The notes: generated by a model not told the origin, from the letters alone. A stretch of 35,544 nt of DNA from Granulicella sp. (GCA_027452215.1 DAIDGQ010000041.1:1-35544); one strand, 5' to 3'. Positions 16,238-25,344 are shown, counted from the stretch's first letter. Translations and numbers: made by a program.

Positions 16238-17350
16238 ATGAATATGAAGCGCACAATTCGCACCCTTCTGGCAGTCTCCGCCGTCGCGGCTGCCGCGTTT
16301 GTCGCCGCGCCCACCCTTCAGGCTCAAGTCTCCGTCGGAATCACGGCTGGCTACGCTCCCCCTCCCATCCCCGACTATGAACAGCCCGAATGCCCCGGCG
16401 ACGGCTATATCTGGACGCCCGGCTACTGGGCCTGGGGCGACGGCGGCTACTACTGGGTCAACGGCGCCTGGGTTCTTCCCCCGTACGTAGGTGGTCTCTG
16501 GACGCCCGGCTACTGGGGCTGGGGCGGAGGCGTCTATGCCTGGAACCCCGGCTACTGGGGCCTCTCCATCGGCTACTACGGCGGCATTAACTACGGCTTC
16601 GGCTACTTCGGCACCGGCTTCTATGGCGGCTATTGGAACGGTGGCCGCTTCTGGTACAACCGCGAATACGGTCGCTTCGGTGACGACTTCCATGGTGGCT
16701 TCTATGACCGCCGCTATGCCGGCTTCAACGGCCGTCCCGGTGGTGCCTCCTTCACCAGAGCCAACTTCGGCGGCAACCGTGGAGGCGGCTTCCGGGGTTC
16801 CACCATCAACGGTCGCGGTGGCCAGAACTTCGGTGCAGGCCGCGGAGGCAACTTCGGCGGTGCTCGCGCTGCTGGGAGCCAGAACTTCGCAGGCAACCGC
16901 GGAGGCAACTTCGGAGGTGCTCGCGCTGCCGGGAGCCAGAACTTCGCAGGCAACCGTGGCGGCAACTTCGCAGGTAATCGCGGTGCGGGCGGCAACTTCG
17001 GCGGAGCTCGCCAGGGCGGAGGCAACTTCGGAGGTGGCCAGAACTTCGGTGGCAATCGCGGAGGCAACTTCGGAGGAGCCCGCGCCGGTGGCGGCCAAAG
17101 CTTCGGCGGTAGCCGCGGAGGAAACTTCGGCGGAGGCAACTTCGGAGGAGCCCGCGCCGGTGGCGGACAGAGCTTCGGAGGAGCCCGCGGTGGCAACTTC
17201 GGCGGTGGCGGTGGTGGTCACTTCGGGGGAGGTGGCGGTGGTCACTTCGGGGGAGGTGGCGGCGGCTTCCACGGTGGTGGAGGCGGCGGTGGATTCCACG
17301 GCGGTGGAGGTGGCGGCGGCTTCCACGGCGGTGGTGGTGGTCATCGCTAA
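16238..17350 (+). CDS. Secreted WxxGxW / glycine-rich repeat protein
   Basis: 370 residues from the ATG at 16238 (a second ATG is at 16244). Residues 1-30 are a signal peptide (ending TLQAQ). Residues 48-115 hold WTPGYWAWGDGG-type WxxGxW repeats with many Tyr. The rest is Gly/Asn/Phe/Arg-rich, built of GNFGGAR and GQNFGG units, and ends in GGGGFHGGGGGGGFHG-type His/Gly repeats. WxxGxW repeats are common in secreted proteins of soil bacteria and have no proven role; a surface or matrix role is inferred. The frame extends upstream to 16118, but that part lacks secretion features. It ends just before the terminator at 17380. A large antisense frame here is a shadow. Confidence 0.8.
   Translation: MNMKRTIRTLLAVSAVAAAAFVAAPTLQAQVSVGITAGYAPPPIPDYEQPECPGDGYIWTPGYWAWGDGGYYWVNGAWVLPPYVGGLWTPGYWGWGGGVYAWNPGYWGLSIGYYGGINYGFGYFGTGFYGGYWNGGRFWYNREYGRFGDDFHGGFYDRRYAGFNGRPGGASFTRANFGGNRGGGFRGSTINGRGGQNFGAGRGGNFGGARAAGSQNFAGNRGGNFGGARAAGSQNFAGNRGGNFAGNRGAGGNFGGARQGGGNFGGGQNFGGNRGGNFGGARAGGGQSFGGSRGGNFGGGNFGGARAGGGQSFGGARGGNFGGGGGGHFGGGGGGHFGGGGGGFHGGGGGGGFHGGGGGGGFHGGGGGHR
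16844..16957 (+). repeat. 57-bp tandem repeat within the Gly-rich gene
   Basis: Two near-identical 57-bp copies (16844-16900 and 16901-16957) encode a 19-residue unit beginning GGNFGGARAAG and ending FAGNR. Shorter degenerate GGNFGG and GGQNFGG units follow to 17210. Copy number probably varies between strains. Confidence 0.8.
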
Positions 17351-17379
17351 ACCACTCGCCCGCTAGACCAAATAAAATC

Positions 17380-17413
17380 AGGGCTGAGGAGGAATCCTCA
17401 GCCCTCTCCTTTT
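17380..17413. terminator. Bidirectional intrinsic terminator between murG and the Gly-rich gene
   Basis: AGGGCTGAGGA (17380-17390) pairs perfectly over 11 bp with TCCTCAGCCCT (17395-17405) around GGAA. CTCCTTTT follows on the plus strand and ATTTTATTT on the minus strand. It sits between the convergent stops at 17350 and 17434 and serves both the Gly-rich gene and the murG end of the mraZ-murG run. Confidence 0.9.
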
Positions 17414-17433
17414 GCCCTTCGAAATCCCTCGAA

Positions 17434-18516
17434 CTACCTCTCTGCCAACCGCAGAACCATCTCCGCAATCCGCTGCAGCGCCCCCGGCCTCCCCAGCGAC
17501 CGAGCCCTCTCCCCCATCACCGTCCGTCTCTGCCCATCCCTCAACAGCTCCACCAGCGCCATCCGAAGCGTCTCCGCCGTTACATCCTTCTGCAGTAGCA
17601 TCTCCGCCGCCCCCGCCTCCACCAGCACCTCTGCATTCTTCCTCTGGTGATCATCCGCGGCCGCCGCAAACGGCACCAGGAGCGACGGCTTTCCCGCCGC
17701 ACAAAGTTCCGCCACCGTACTCCCCGACCTCGCCAGCACCACATCCGCCGCCGCATACTGCTCCGGCATATCCGTCAGAAACGCCTCCACCACCCAACGC
17801 GAATCATCCGCCCCACTCGCCACATAAGCCGCTCTCGTTTCTTCCAACCGCCGCGGCCCTGACTGATGCACAATCTTCAGCCCCGGCACCTCGTCCAACA
17901 ACTGCCGCACAATCAGCGGCATCGTCTCATTGAACACCTGCGCCCCATTGCTCCCCGCCGTCACCAACAGTCGCGGAGCCGCGCCCAAAGGCCTCGCCGG
18001 CAACGCAAAGATCTCCGGCCGCACCGGAACGCCCGTCACCTCTGCATTACGAAAATACTTCGACGTCACCGCAAAATTCACAGCCGCCGCTCGCACTCGT
18101 CTCCCCACCAGCCGGTTCGTCATTCCCGGCACCGCATTCGGCTCATACGCCATCGTCGGAATGCGTAACAAAATCGCCGCTATCATCGCGGGCCCACTCG
18201 CATACCCCCCTACTCCCACAACCACATCTGGCCTGAACGCCCTCATCAGCGACACGCACCGCACCACGCCCGCCGGCAAATCCATCATCGTGCGCAGCCG
18301 CGTCGTCAGGCTTACGTTCTTCAACTGCCCCGACCGCACCAGCTCGAGCGGAAACCCCGCCTCCGGAACCAGCCGCGTCTCAATCCCCCGCGACGTCCCG
18401 ATAAACCTTACCTCTGCCCCGTGCGCATCCCGCAACTCCCGCCCAATCGCGAGCGCCGGAATCACATGCCCGCCCGTCCCACCCCCAGCGATCATCACCC
18501 GCAGCGCGTTCTTCAT
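17434..18516 (-). CDS. murG: UDP-N-acetylglucosamine--N-acetylmuramyl-(pentapeptide) pyrophosphoryl-undecaprenol GlcNAc transferase
   Basis: 360 residues, normal for MurG. This peripheral inner-membrane GT28 enzyme adds GlcNAc to lipid I, making lipid II. GGGTGGH (11-17) is the first glycine-rich loop, VVGVGGYAS lies in the acceptor domain, and LVTAGSNGAQVFNE with VVLARSGSTVAELCAAGKPSLLVPF forms the UDP-GlcNAc site. It is the last gene of the mraZ-to-murG run. Its leader and ribosome-binding site lie in a G-quadruplex motif (18517-18547) that fills the 34-bp gap after ftsW. Confidence 0.97.
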   Translation of the reverse strand: MKNALRVMIAGGGTGGHVIPALAIGRELRDAHGAEVRFIGTSRGIETRLVPEAGFPLELVRSGQLKNVSLTTRLRTMMDLPAGVVRCVSLMRAFRPDVVVGVGGYASGPAMIAAILLRIPTMAYEPNAVPGMTNRLVGRRVRAAAVNFAVTSKYFRNAEVTGVPVRPEIFALPARPLGAAPRLLVTAGSNGAQVFNETMPLIVRQLLDEVPGLKIVHQSGPRRLEETRAAYVASGADDSRWVVEAFLTDMPEQYAAADVVLARSGSTVAELCAAGKPSLLVPFAAAADDHQRKNAEVLVEAGAAEMLLQKDVTAETLRMALVELLRDGQRRTVMGERARSLGRPGALQRIAEMVLRLAER

Positions 18517-18547
18517 CCCTGGCCCTTAGCCCCGACCCCTAAGCCCC
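18517..18547 (-). promoter_or_regulatory. G-quadruplex motif on the murG ribosome-binding site
   Basis: On the coding strand there are five runs of three or four G (at 18544-47, 18536-39, 18530-33, 18523-25 and 18517-19) separated by 4, 2, 4 and 3 nt. The last run touches the murG ATG. This satisfies the standard G3+N1-7 quadruplex pattern and would hide the start codon in mRNA. Confidence 0.6.
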
Positions 18548-18550
18548 GCA

Positions 18551-19642
18551 CTAGTCGATCTCACGCGTCACATTCAACAGCACGCCCATACACGCCAGTG
18601 TCACAAACACGCTCGTTCCACCTGACGAAATAAATGGCAGCGGAATCCCCTTTGTCGGAAGCAACGCCAGCACCACGCTCATGTTGAAGAACGCCTGCAC
18701 CAGGATCGCCGTCGTTAACCCAAACGCCAGGAACCGCGCAAACGGGTCGGTCGACAAAAACGCCGCCCGCAGCCCGCGATACCCCAGGATGCAGAACGCC
18801 GCCACCACGCACAGCGCCCCAATCAGCCCCAGTTCCTCCGAGATATTCGCAAAGATAAAATCCGTATGAGGCTCCGGCAGATAGAACAACTTCTGTCGGC
18901 CTTCCATCAATCCCAGCCCCCGAATTCCGCCCGTCCCCACCGCAATCAGCGACTGCAGGATATGAAATCCCGCGCCCCGCGGATCGGCCTCCGGATTCAG
19001 AAACACCTTCATCCGAGCAGCTCGCCACGCCACATGGAACAGCATGTAATACATCACCGGAGCCGCAGCCGCTATCGCCGCAAACAGCCACTTCATCTGT
19101 AGCCCCGCGAGGAACAGCATCAGCATCACCACCGCGGCACAAACCAGCGCCGTTCCCAGGTCGGGCTCCTTCAGAATCAGTCCAATAAACAACAGCGGAG
19201 GAATCACCGCGGGCAAAATCGTCTCTTTAATATTGTCGATCGTGTGTATCCGAGTCTGCAGAAACCAAGCCAGGAACAGCACAATCACCGGCTTCGCCAA
19301 CTCTGAAGGCTGCAGCGTGATCCCCGGAAACCTAACCCACCGATGAGCTCCATTCATGCCGCTCATCGCAAACACTGCCAACAGCAAGATCCCCGTAATC
19401 GCCATCAGCGGAAAGATCAATTTTGGATTGTTGTACTTGCGATAGTCCACCCGCATCAACACAAACAGCGCCACCATCCCCGCCAGCGCAAACCCCGCCT
19501 GCTTGATCACATACGCATACGGAGATCCCAGCGTCGCCTTCGCCAGCACCGCCGACGCAGAGAACACCGACACCAATCCAAACAGCACCAGCAGCAGCAC
19601 CGTTCCAAACAACCACTTATCGACGCCAACCCGCTTCGCCAT
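18551..19642 (-). CDS. ftsW: Septal peptidoglycan polymerase FtsW (SEDS family)
   Basis: 363 residues with about ten transmembrane helices. FtsW is the SEDS glycosyltransferase that polymerises lipid II at the septum with its partner FtsI. Family signatures are LQPSELAKPVIVLFLAWFL, LKEPDLGTALV, RGLGLMEGRQKLFYLPEPHTD split by the conserved lipid-binding loop, and PLPFISSGGTS near the C-terminus. Conserved EPDLG and PSELAK distinguish SEDS proteins from other transporters. It ends 34 bp before murG and starts 11 bp after murD. Confidence 0.96.
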   Translation of the reverse strand: MAKRVGVDKWLFGTVLLLVLFGLVSVFSASAVLAKATLGSPYAYVIKQAGFALAGMVALFVLMRVDYRKYNNPKLIFPLMAITGILLLAVFAMSGMNGAHRWVRFPGITLQPSELAKPVIVLFLAWFLQTRIHTIDNIKETILPAVIPPLLFIGLILKEPDLGTALVCAAVVMLMLFLAGLQMKWLFAAIAAAAPVMYYMLFHVAWRAARMKVFLNPEADPRGAGFHILQSLIAVGTGGIRGLGLMEGRQKLFYLPEPHTDFIFANISEELGLIGALCVVAAFCILGYRGLRAAFLSTDPFARFLAFGLTTAILVQAFFNMSVVLALLPTKGIPLPFISSGGTSVFVTLACMGVLLNVTREID

Positions 19643-19652
19643 CGAGGCACTT

Positions 19653-19678
19653 CCTAATCCTTGTTACCTAATCCCTGC
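19653..19678. repeat. CCTAATCC linker repeat at the murD 3' end
   Basis: CCTAATCCTT (19653-19662) and CCTAATCCCTGC (19667-19678), the same pair of words found after ftsA (7674-7706). Here the repeat supplies the last seven residues (QGLGNKD) and the stop of MurD. Confidence 0.6.
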
Positions 19679-21018
19679 ACTAATTCCTTGAACACGCGCC
19701 CGCGCTGCTCATAATTCTCAAACTGGTCGAAGCTCGAACACGCCGGAGCCAGCAACACCGTCTCGCCAGCCACCGCCGTCTCGTGCGCAAACGCTACCGC
19801 GCGTGCCAGCGTCTCCGCTGCTTCTATCTTCACGACCCCGTCGAGCTGACGCGCAATCTTTTCTGCCGCTGAACCAATCGTGATAACCGTCCTCACCCGT
19901 TCCCGCACCAGCGCCGCCATCACCCTGTAGTCCGAATCCTTGTCCTTGCCCCCCATAATCAAATGGATGCCGCCGTCAAACGCCTCCAACGCCTTCATCG
20001 TCGCGTCCACGTTCGTAGCCTTCGAGTCGTTGTAGTACCGAACCGCGTTCAACTCGCGAACAAACTCCAGCCGATGCTCCACCGCCTTGAACTCCCGCAC
20101 CGCAGCGCGAATCGTCTCACTCTCCACACCCGCCAATCGAGCCGCACACACCGCCGCCAGCACATTCTCAACATTGTGCGCACCTGCCAGCGAAATCTCC
20201 GCCACCGGCATCACCGGCTCCGCTTTCTCCCCCTCGCGAGGAATAAAAAAAATCGATTCGCCATGCACAAACGCTCCCTGTTTGATCGGCCGCCGTGCAC
20301 TGAACCAGTAAATCTGCGCCTTGGTCTTCGCCGCGACCATCTGCGTCTCTTTGTTCTCGCCATTCAGAACCAGAAAATCTTCAGCCGTCTGGAACTCCGT
20401 AATCCGCGCCTTCGCCGCAGCATAGGTAGCAAAATCCCCATGCCGATCCAAGTGGTCCGGAGTAATGTTCAACACCACCCCAATCCGCGGCCTGAACGTC
20501 TCCACCGTCTCCAACTGAAAGCTCGAAACCTCAATCACGCTCCACGACTCCGGAGTACTCTCCTCCACCATCGCCGTCACTGGCAGCCCGATATTCCCTC
20601 CCACCAGCGTCGGCCTCCCAGCGGCCTTCAAGATCTCACCCAGCAGCGTGGTCGTCGTCGTCTTCCCATTCGACCCCGTAACCCCAATCACCTCGCCCTG
20701 CAAAAACTCCACACCCAGTTCCAGTTCGCCGATGATATGCGCTCCCATCGCTCGAACCTGCGTCAACACCGGCGTCGACATCGGCACACCAGGACTCACC
20801 ACAATCAAATCCTGCCGCCGAAACGTCAGCAACCCATGGCTCCCCGCCTCCACCATGAACCCCTGGTCCAGCAAATCCGACAGCTCCGCAATTAGCGTCG
20901 CAGGCCGAGCATCGCTCACCGTAACCCGCGCCCCGCGCTCCTTCAAAAAACGAGCCGCCGCCAGCCCGCTCTTCCCAAGCCCCACCACCAACACGCGTTT
21001 TCCATTCAACTCAATCAT
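19654..21018 (-). CDS. murD: UDP-N-acetylmuramoyl-L-alanine--D-glutamate ligase
   Basis: 454 residues. MurD adds D-Glu to UDP-MurNAc-L-Ala. VVGLGKSGLAAA (11-22) is the UDP-binding loop, GSNGKTTTT (115-123) the ATP P-loop, NITPDHLDRHG the central-domain motif and YYNDSKATNVDA the C-terminal region. Its last seven residues come from a repeat also found after ftsA, so the native C-terminus may have been replaced. It is spaced 49 bp from mraY and 11 bp from ftsW. Confidence 0.97.
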   Translation of the reverse strand: MIELNGKRVLVVGLGKSGLAAARFLKERGARVTVSDARPATLIAELSDLLDQGFMVEAGSHGLLTFRRQDLIVVSPGVPMSTPVLTQVRAMGAHIIGELELGVEFLQGEVIGVTGSNGKTTTTTLLGEILKAAGRPTLVGGNIGLPVTAMVEESTPESWSVIEVSSFQLETVETFRPRIGVVLNITPDHLDRHGDFATYAAAKARITEFQTAEDFLVLNGENKETQMVAAKTKAQIYWFSARRPIKQGAFVHGESIFFIPREGEKAEPVMPVAEISLAGAHNVENVLAAVCAARLAGVESETIRAAVREFKAVEHRLEFVRELNAVRYYNDSKATNVDATMKALEAFDGGIHLIMGGKDKDSDYRVMAALVRERVRTVITIGSAAEKIARQLDGVVKIEAAETLARAVAFAHETAVAGETVLLAPACSSFDQFENYEQRGRVFKELVQGLGNKD

Positions 21019-21067
21019 CGCTCTAACCCAATCTCTACTCTCTACTCACTACCCTCTACTGCCTGCC

Positions 21068-22255
21068 TTACCTCAGCTTCAGCGTCGTAAGCGCAAACAG
21101 CGCAAACACCAACGCCACAATCCAAAACCGCGTAATCACCTTCGACTCCGACCACCCCATCAACTCAAAATGATGATGCAGCGGCGCCATCTTAAAGATC
21201 CTCTTCCCATTCCGCAGCTTATAACTTCCCACCTGCAGAATCACGCTCATGATCTCAATCACAAACACGCCGCCAATAAACGGCAGCAACAACTCCTGCT
21301 TAATAATCACGGCAACCGTAGCAATCGCCCCGCCCAGCGCCAGCGATCCCACATCGCCCATAAAAATCTCCGCCGGGTGAGCGTTGTACCAAAGGAACCC
21401 GATACTGGCCCCCACCATCGCCCCGCAGAAGATCGTCAGCTCGCTCACCATCGGCATCCGCTGCAGCTCAAGATAGTCCGCGAACACCACGTGCCCGCTC
21501 ACATACGTCAGCGCCGTCAGCGCCGCAGCCGCCACGATCGTGCATCCAATTGCGAGCCCATCCAGCCCGTCGGTCAAGTTCACAGCGTTGCTCGAACCCG
21601 TAATCACCAGCATCACAAACAGCACAAACGGCAGCGCCACCAACCAGTGCATATGCGGAATATGCCCCAGCCACATCCACATCAAATCCGGACGGTATCG
21701 CTTCGCAAACGGCACCATCAGCCGAGTCGAGTACGCATGCTGCGACCGCATCGCGAGCAAAGAAACCGCAATCATCGCACTCACGATAAATTGAAAAAAC
21801 AGCTTCTGCCGCGACGTCAGCCCAAGGTTCCGCTTCTGCACCACCTTGATGTAATCGTCCGCAAACCCAATCGCCCCAAACGCCACCGTCGAGAACATCA
21901 CCAGCCACACATACGCATTTGTCAGGTTGCTCCAAAGCAGCGTCGGCACCAGGATCGAGATGCAGATCAGCACCCCTCCCATCGTCGGCGTGCCACCCTT
22001 CTTCTGGTGGCTCTGCGGTCCTTCTTCGCGAATGTATTGCCCAATCTGAAACTGCCGCAGCCGGTCAATCACAAACGGCCCAATCAACAATCCAATCAGC
22101 ATCGCCGTCAGGCTCGCGAACACGCAGCGCACCGTGACGTAGCGAAAAATCCGAAAAAATCCAAAGTAAGGAAACAGCTTTTGATACAGCAGCCAATAGA
22201 GCAACGGAACACGCCTCGCGACCTTCATTGAACCAGCAGCAACGCCCTGGTTCAC
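21068..22255 (-). CDS. mraY: Phospho-N-acetylmuramoyl-pentapeptide transferase
   Basis: 395 residues from a GTG; an ATG at 22228 gives 386. MraY transfers phospho-MurNAc-pentapeptide to undecaprenyl phosphate, making lipid I in the inner membrane. KKGGTPTMGG (about 85-94), FADDYIK (131-137, catalytic Asp pair), NLTDGLDGLA and FMGDVGSLALGG are all present, with about ten membrane helices. AGGGGGG lies 11 nt before the GTG, while the ATG has no ribosome-binding site, so I keep the GTG. The order murF-mraY-murD-ftsW is canonical. Confidence 0.97.
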   Translation of the reverse strand: MNQGVAAGSMKVARRVPLLYWLLYQKLFPYFGFFRIFRYVTVRCVFASLTAMLIGLLIGPFVIDRLRQFQIGQYIREEGPQSHQKKGGTPTMGGVLICISILVPTLLWSNLTNAYVWLVMFSTVAFGAIGFADDYIKVVQKRNLGLTSRQKLFFQFIVSAMIAVSLLAMRSQHAYSTRLMVPFAKRYRPDLMWMWLGHIPHMHWLVALPFVLFVMLVITGSSNAVNLTDGLDGLAIGCTIVAAAALTALTYVSGHVVFADYLELQRMPMVSELTIFCGAMVGASIGFLWYNAHPAEIFMGDVGSLALGGAIATVAVIIKQELLLPFIGGVFVIEIMSVILQVGSYKLRNGKRIFKMAPLHHHFELMGWSESKVITRFWIVALVFALFALTTLKLR

Positions 22256-22355
22256 GGCTAATCTTACCCCCCTGCACCGTGCAAGACCGTTGCAATTGTT
22301 CGCTCATCCCCCGCAAGGAATCTGCCTCTGCACATTTTCCGTCGTTTCCTCGCGA

Positions 22356-23756
22356 TCACGGCAGCCCTAACGCCTCCAGCGCCCGCTCCAGCCGCACCCC
22401 GCGCGACGCCTTCAGTAGCACCACATCGCCCTCCCGCACATGCTCCCGCAGCCACGCCCCAGCCATCTCCGGAGTCTCCACAAACTCCGCCTCCACCCCC
22501 GCGTTCCTCGCTCCCTCCACCAACTCCTTCGCCAACCCGCGCACGCCCACCACAAGATCCACCCCCGCCATCGCCGTCCCGCACCTCCGATGCAGCGCTG
22601 CTCCCTCCACACCCAATTCCAGCATCTCCCCCGCCACAACAATGCGCCGCTTCGCCTCCGTCCTGCGCAGCGCCTCCACCATTCCGTCCAGCGCGCGAGG
22701 ATTGGAGTTGTACGTATCATTCACAAGCTCCGCTCCCCGCCACTCCACTACGTTCCCGCGCTTTTCAGTCGGCCTCATCCGCTCCAGCGCGCCCAGCGCG
22801 TCTCCCAATTCCACCCCGCTCATACGACCCACCGCAATCGCCGCCAGCGCATTCATCACGTTGTGCCTTCCCGGCAGCCGCAGCATCACCGGCCACTGCA
22901 TCGTCTGTCCGCGCAGCAGCTGACTCTCTACCACCAAATCAAAATCTATCCCCCGCAACCCATGATCCTCAATCGCCTCCGCTCGAACCGCACAATCCTC
23001 ACTCGTCCCAAACAGCACCGCGCGCTCTCCCATCCCGCGGCCGAACCCTCTCACCCGCACATCATCCCCATTCAGGAAAGCAGTCCCATCCGACGGAAGC
23101 GACTCCACCAACTCATACTTCGCTCTCGCAATCCCCTCGATCCCATCCTCGAAAAATTCCAGATGCACAGCCGCCACATTCGAAACCACAGCCCAATCAG
23201 GCTCCGCAATCTCCGCCAGCGCCCGAATCTCCCCCGCATGATTCATCCCCATCTCGAGTACCGCAACCTCGTCCTCCCTCTCCAATCGCAGCAGCGTCAG
23301 CGGCAATCCAAAGTGATTGTTGTAATTCCCCTCCGTCTTCAACACCTTGAACTTCGCTCCCAGCACCGCCGCAATACACTCCTTCGTAGTCGTCTTCCCC
23401 GCCGACCCCGTCACCCCAATCACTCTCTTTCCCCAGGCCCTTCGAACCGAATGCGCCAGCTTCTGCATCGAGTGCAACACACAGTCCTCATCACTCTCCG
23501 GAACCCGCAGCAACCGCGCCTCATCCACCTCCGCCGGCTTCAGCCAGCGCATGCTCACCACCGCCGCCACCGCCCCATCAGCCAGCGCCGTCTCCACGTA
23601 ATCATGTCCATCGACGCGCTCGCCCTTCACCGCAAAAAATAAATCCCCCGCTCCAATCGTCCGCGAGTCGATCGAATACCCCAGCGCCTCCGCGCCTGTA
23701 TCGAACACTCCCTCCGCATGAATCCAATCCGCAATCTGCCCCAACGTCAACTTCAT
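22356..23756 (-). CDS. murF: UDP-N-acetylmuramoyl-tripeptide--D-alanyl-D-alanine ligase
   Basis: 466 residues. MurF adds D-Ala-D-Ala, finishing the pentapeptide. YSIDSRTIGAGDLFFAV (27-43) is the N-terminal domain signature, GSAGKTTTKE (117-126) the ATP loop, VLEMGMNHAGEI the central motif and NDTYNSNPRAL the C-terminal domain. The ATG overlaps the murE stop by 4 bp, implying coupling. No ddl gene in this window supplies its dipeptide substrate. Confidence 0.97.
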   Translation of the reverse strand: MKLTLGQIADWIHAEGVFDTGAEALGYSIDSRTIGAGDLFFAVKGERVDGHDYVETALADGAVAAVVSMRWLKPAEVDEARLLRVPESDEDCVLHSMQKLAHSVRRAWGKRVIGVTGSAGKTTTKECIAAVLGAKFKVLKTEGNYNNHFGLPLTLLRLEREDEVAVLEMGMNHAGEIRALAEIAEPDWAVVSNVAAVHLEFFEDGIEGIARAKYELVESLPSDGTAFLNGDDVRVRGFGRGMGERAVLFGTSEDCAVRAEAIEDHGLRGIDFDLVVESQLLRGQTMQWPVMLRLPGRHNVMNALAAIAVGRMSGVELGDALGALERMRPTEKRGNVVEWRGAELVNDTYNSNPRALDGMVEALRRTEAKRRIVVAGEMLELGVEGAALHRRCGTAMAGVDLVVGVRGLAKELVEGARNAGVEAEFVETPEMAGAWLREHVREGDVVLLKASRGVRLERALEALGLP

Positions 23757-25282
23757 AGACTCAACTCCTTCAATACCAGTGCCGCTTCCGCGACATCATC
23801 AAACTCCACCACTCCCTCGGCAAACGTCTGCGTCTTCTCATGCCCTTTGCCCGCCAGCAGCACAATATCTCCAGCCCTCGCCGCACGAATCGCAACCTCA
23901 ATCGCAGCTCGGCGATCTTCTTCCACGACGAACTTCACGTCCGTCTCAAGCACTCCCACCATAACCTCTTCAATGATCGCCTTTGGCAATTCACTCCGCG
24001 GATTATCACTGGTCACTACCACCAAATCGCTCCCCTCTCCAGCCACACGTCCCATCTTCGGCCGCTTCGTCCTATCCCGATCCCCACCACACCCAAACAT
24101 CGTAATCACCCGTCCGCCCTGCGCCTTCACCAGGTCACTCCCCAAAGCAATCAAGTTCTTCAACGCATCATCCGTATGCGCATAATCCACAACAACGGTA
24201 AACCCAATATCGCTCGACCCTGGCACTACCTCGAATCTTCCCGGAACCTGCTTCAACGTCTTCACCGCCTCAGCAATCTGCTCCAGCGTCAACCCCCGCG
24301 CGAACGCGCCGCACGCAGCCGCCAGCAAGTTGTACACATTCACTCGTCCCGTCAACGGAGACTCAAGGTCAATGGCTCGTCCCCCAGGCGCGTGCCACCG
24401 AAACGTTGTCGCACCCGCGCGCATTACGACGTTCTCCGCATAAAAGTCGGGAAGCCCATGGTTAAGATCCGGTCTCCACCCATAAGTCCACACAGCGGCG
24501 GTTCCAGATTTCTGTGCGGAGCTCCGCATGAAGTTCCCCTGAGCATCATCCGCATTAATCACTGCCACCCGCGGCGCCTTCGCACCCACTCCCTCAAACA
24601 ACCGCGCCTTCGCCGACGCATACTTTTCCATCGTCCCGTGATAATCCAAATGGTCCTGCGTCAAATTCGTAAACATCGCGACATCCACCGGAATCCCCCA
24701 CACCCTCTCCTGCTCCAGCGCGTGGCTACTCATCTCCATCACCACCTCCGAACATCCCGCGCGCACTCCCTCCGCAAACAACGCCAGCACATCTCTACTC
24801 TCCGGAGTCGTATGTTCGCTCTCCCTCACCACATCGCCCACATGCGTCTCAATCGTCCCCAGCAGCACGCACTTCCGCCCCACACTCCTTAGCATCTGCT
24901 CGAGCAGAAACGCCGTAGTCGTCTTCCCGTTCGTGCCCGTCACCGCGCTTATCTTCAGCACCTTCTCCGGCGCTCCAAACACAGCGGACGACACCTCCGC
25001 CAGCGCTCTCCGTCCATGCTCCACCAGCGCCAGCGCCAGCTCCGGCTGCATCGATCGCAGATCGACAAACACTTCCAGCGAGTCCGTCACCACCGCAGCG
25101 GCGCCCTTACGAATCGCCGCATCGATAAACCGATTCCCATCCGTAGTCCCACCACGCATCGCAACAAACACATCGCCCGAGCTCACTCGCCGCGAGTCAT
25201 ACTGCACGCCGCGCACCTCAACATCGCGCCGCCCCGCCACCTCCACCACGCCCACTGCCGCAACCACGTCGCTCCATAGCAT
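23753..25282 (-). CDS. murE: UDP-N-acetylmuramoyl-L-alanyl-D-glutamate--2,6-diaminopimelate ligase
   Basis: 509 residues. MurE adds the third stem-peptide residue. YDSRRVSSGDVFVAMRG (28-44) is the UDP-binding domain, GTNGKTTT (116-123) the P-loop, NLTQDHLDYHG (206-216) the central motif and VVVDYAHTDDAL the domain junction. DNPR at 426-429 is the known signature for meso-diaminopimelate specificity (Lys enzymes differ there), so the peptidoglycan is predicted to be the DAP type. It overlaps murF by 4 bp and follows the PASTA transpeptidase gene by 62 bp. Confidence 0.97.
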   Translation of the reverse strand: MLWSDVVAAVGVVEVAGRRDVEVRGVQYDSRRVSSGDVFVAMRGGTTDGNRFIDAAIRKGAAAVVTDSLEVFVDLRSMQPELALALVEHGRRALAEVSSAVFGAPEKVLKISAVTGTNGKTTTAFLLEQMLRSVGRKCVLLGTIETHVGDVVRESEHTTPESRDVLALFAEGVRAGCSEVVMEMSSHALEQERVWGIPVDVAMFTNLTQDHLDYHGTMEKYASAKARLFEGVGAKAPRVAVINADDAQGNFMRSSAQKSGTAAVWTYGWRPDLNHGLPDFYAENVVMRAGATTFRWHAPGGRAIDLESPLTGRVNVYNLLAAACGAFARGLTLEQIAEAVKTLKQVPGRFEVVPGSSDIGFTVVVDYAHTDDALKNLIALGSDLVKAQGGRVITMFGCGGDRDRTKRPKMGRVAGEGSDLVVVTSDNPRSELPKAIIEEVMVGVLETDVKFVVEEDRRAAIEVAIRAARAGDIVLLAGKGHEKTQTFAEGVVEFDDVAEAALVLKELSL

Positions 25283-25344
25283 CCCTCGATTTTATGCCCG
25301 TGCGCAGCTCCTCCCACTCCACTGCCTACTCTCCACTCTCTGCT

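Noticed and set aside
16124-17344. 406-codon minus-strand frame rich in Ala/Glu/Thr/Val opposite the Gly-rich gene
   Set aside because: It is the antisense of a GGN/GGC repeat array and has no start signal; the plus strand has a signal peptide, WxxGxW repeats and a terminator.
16844-17345. CRISPR-like regular repeats
   Set aside because: They are in-frame coding repeats (GNFGGAR units) without unique spacers.
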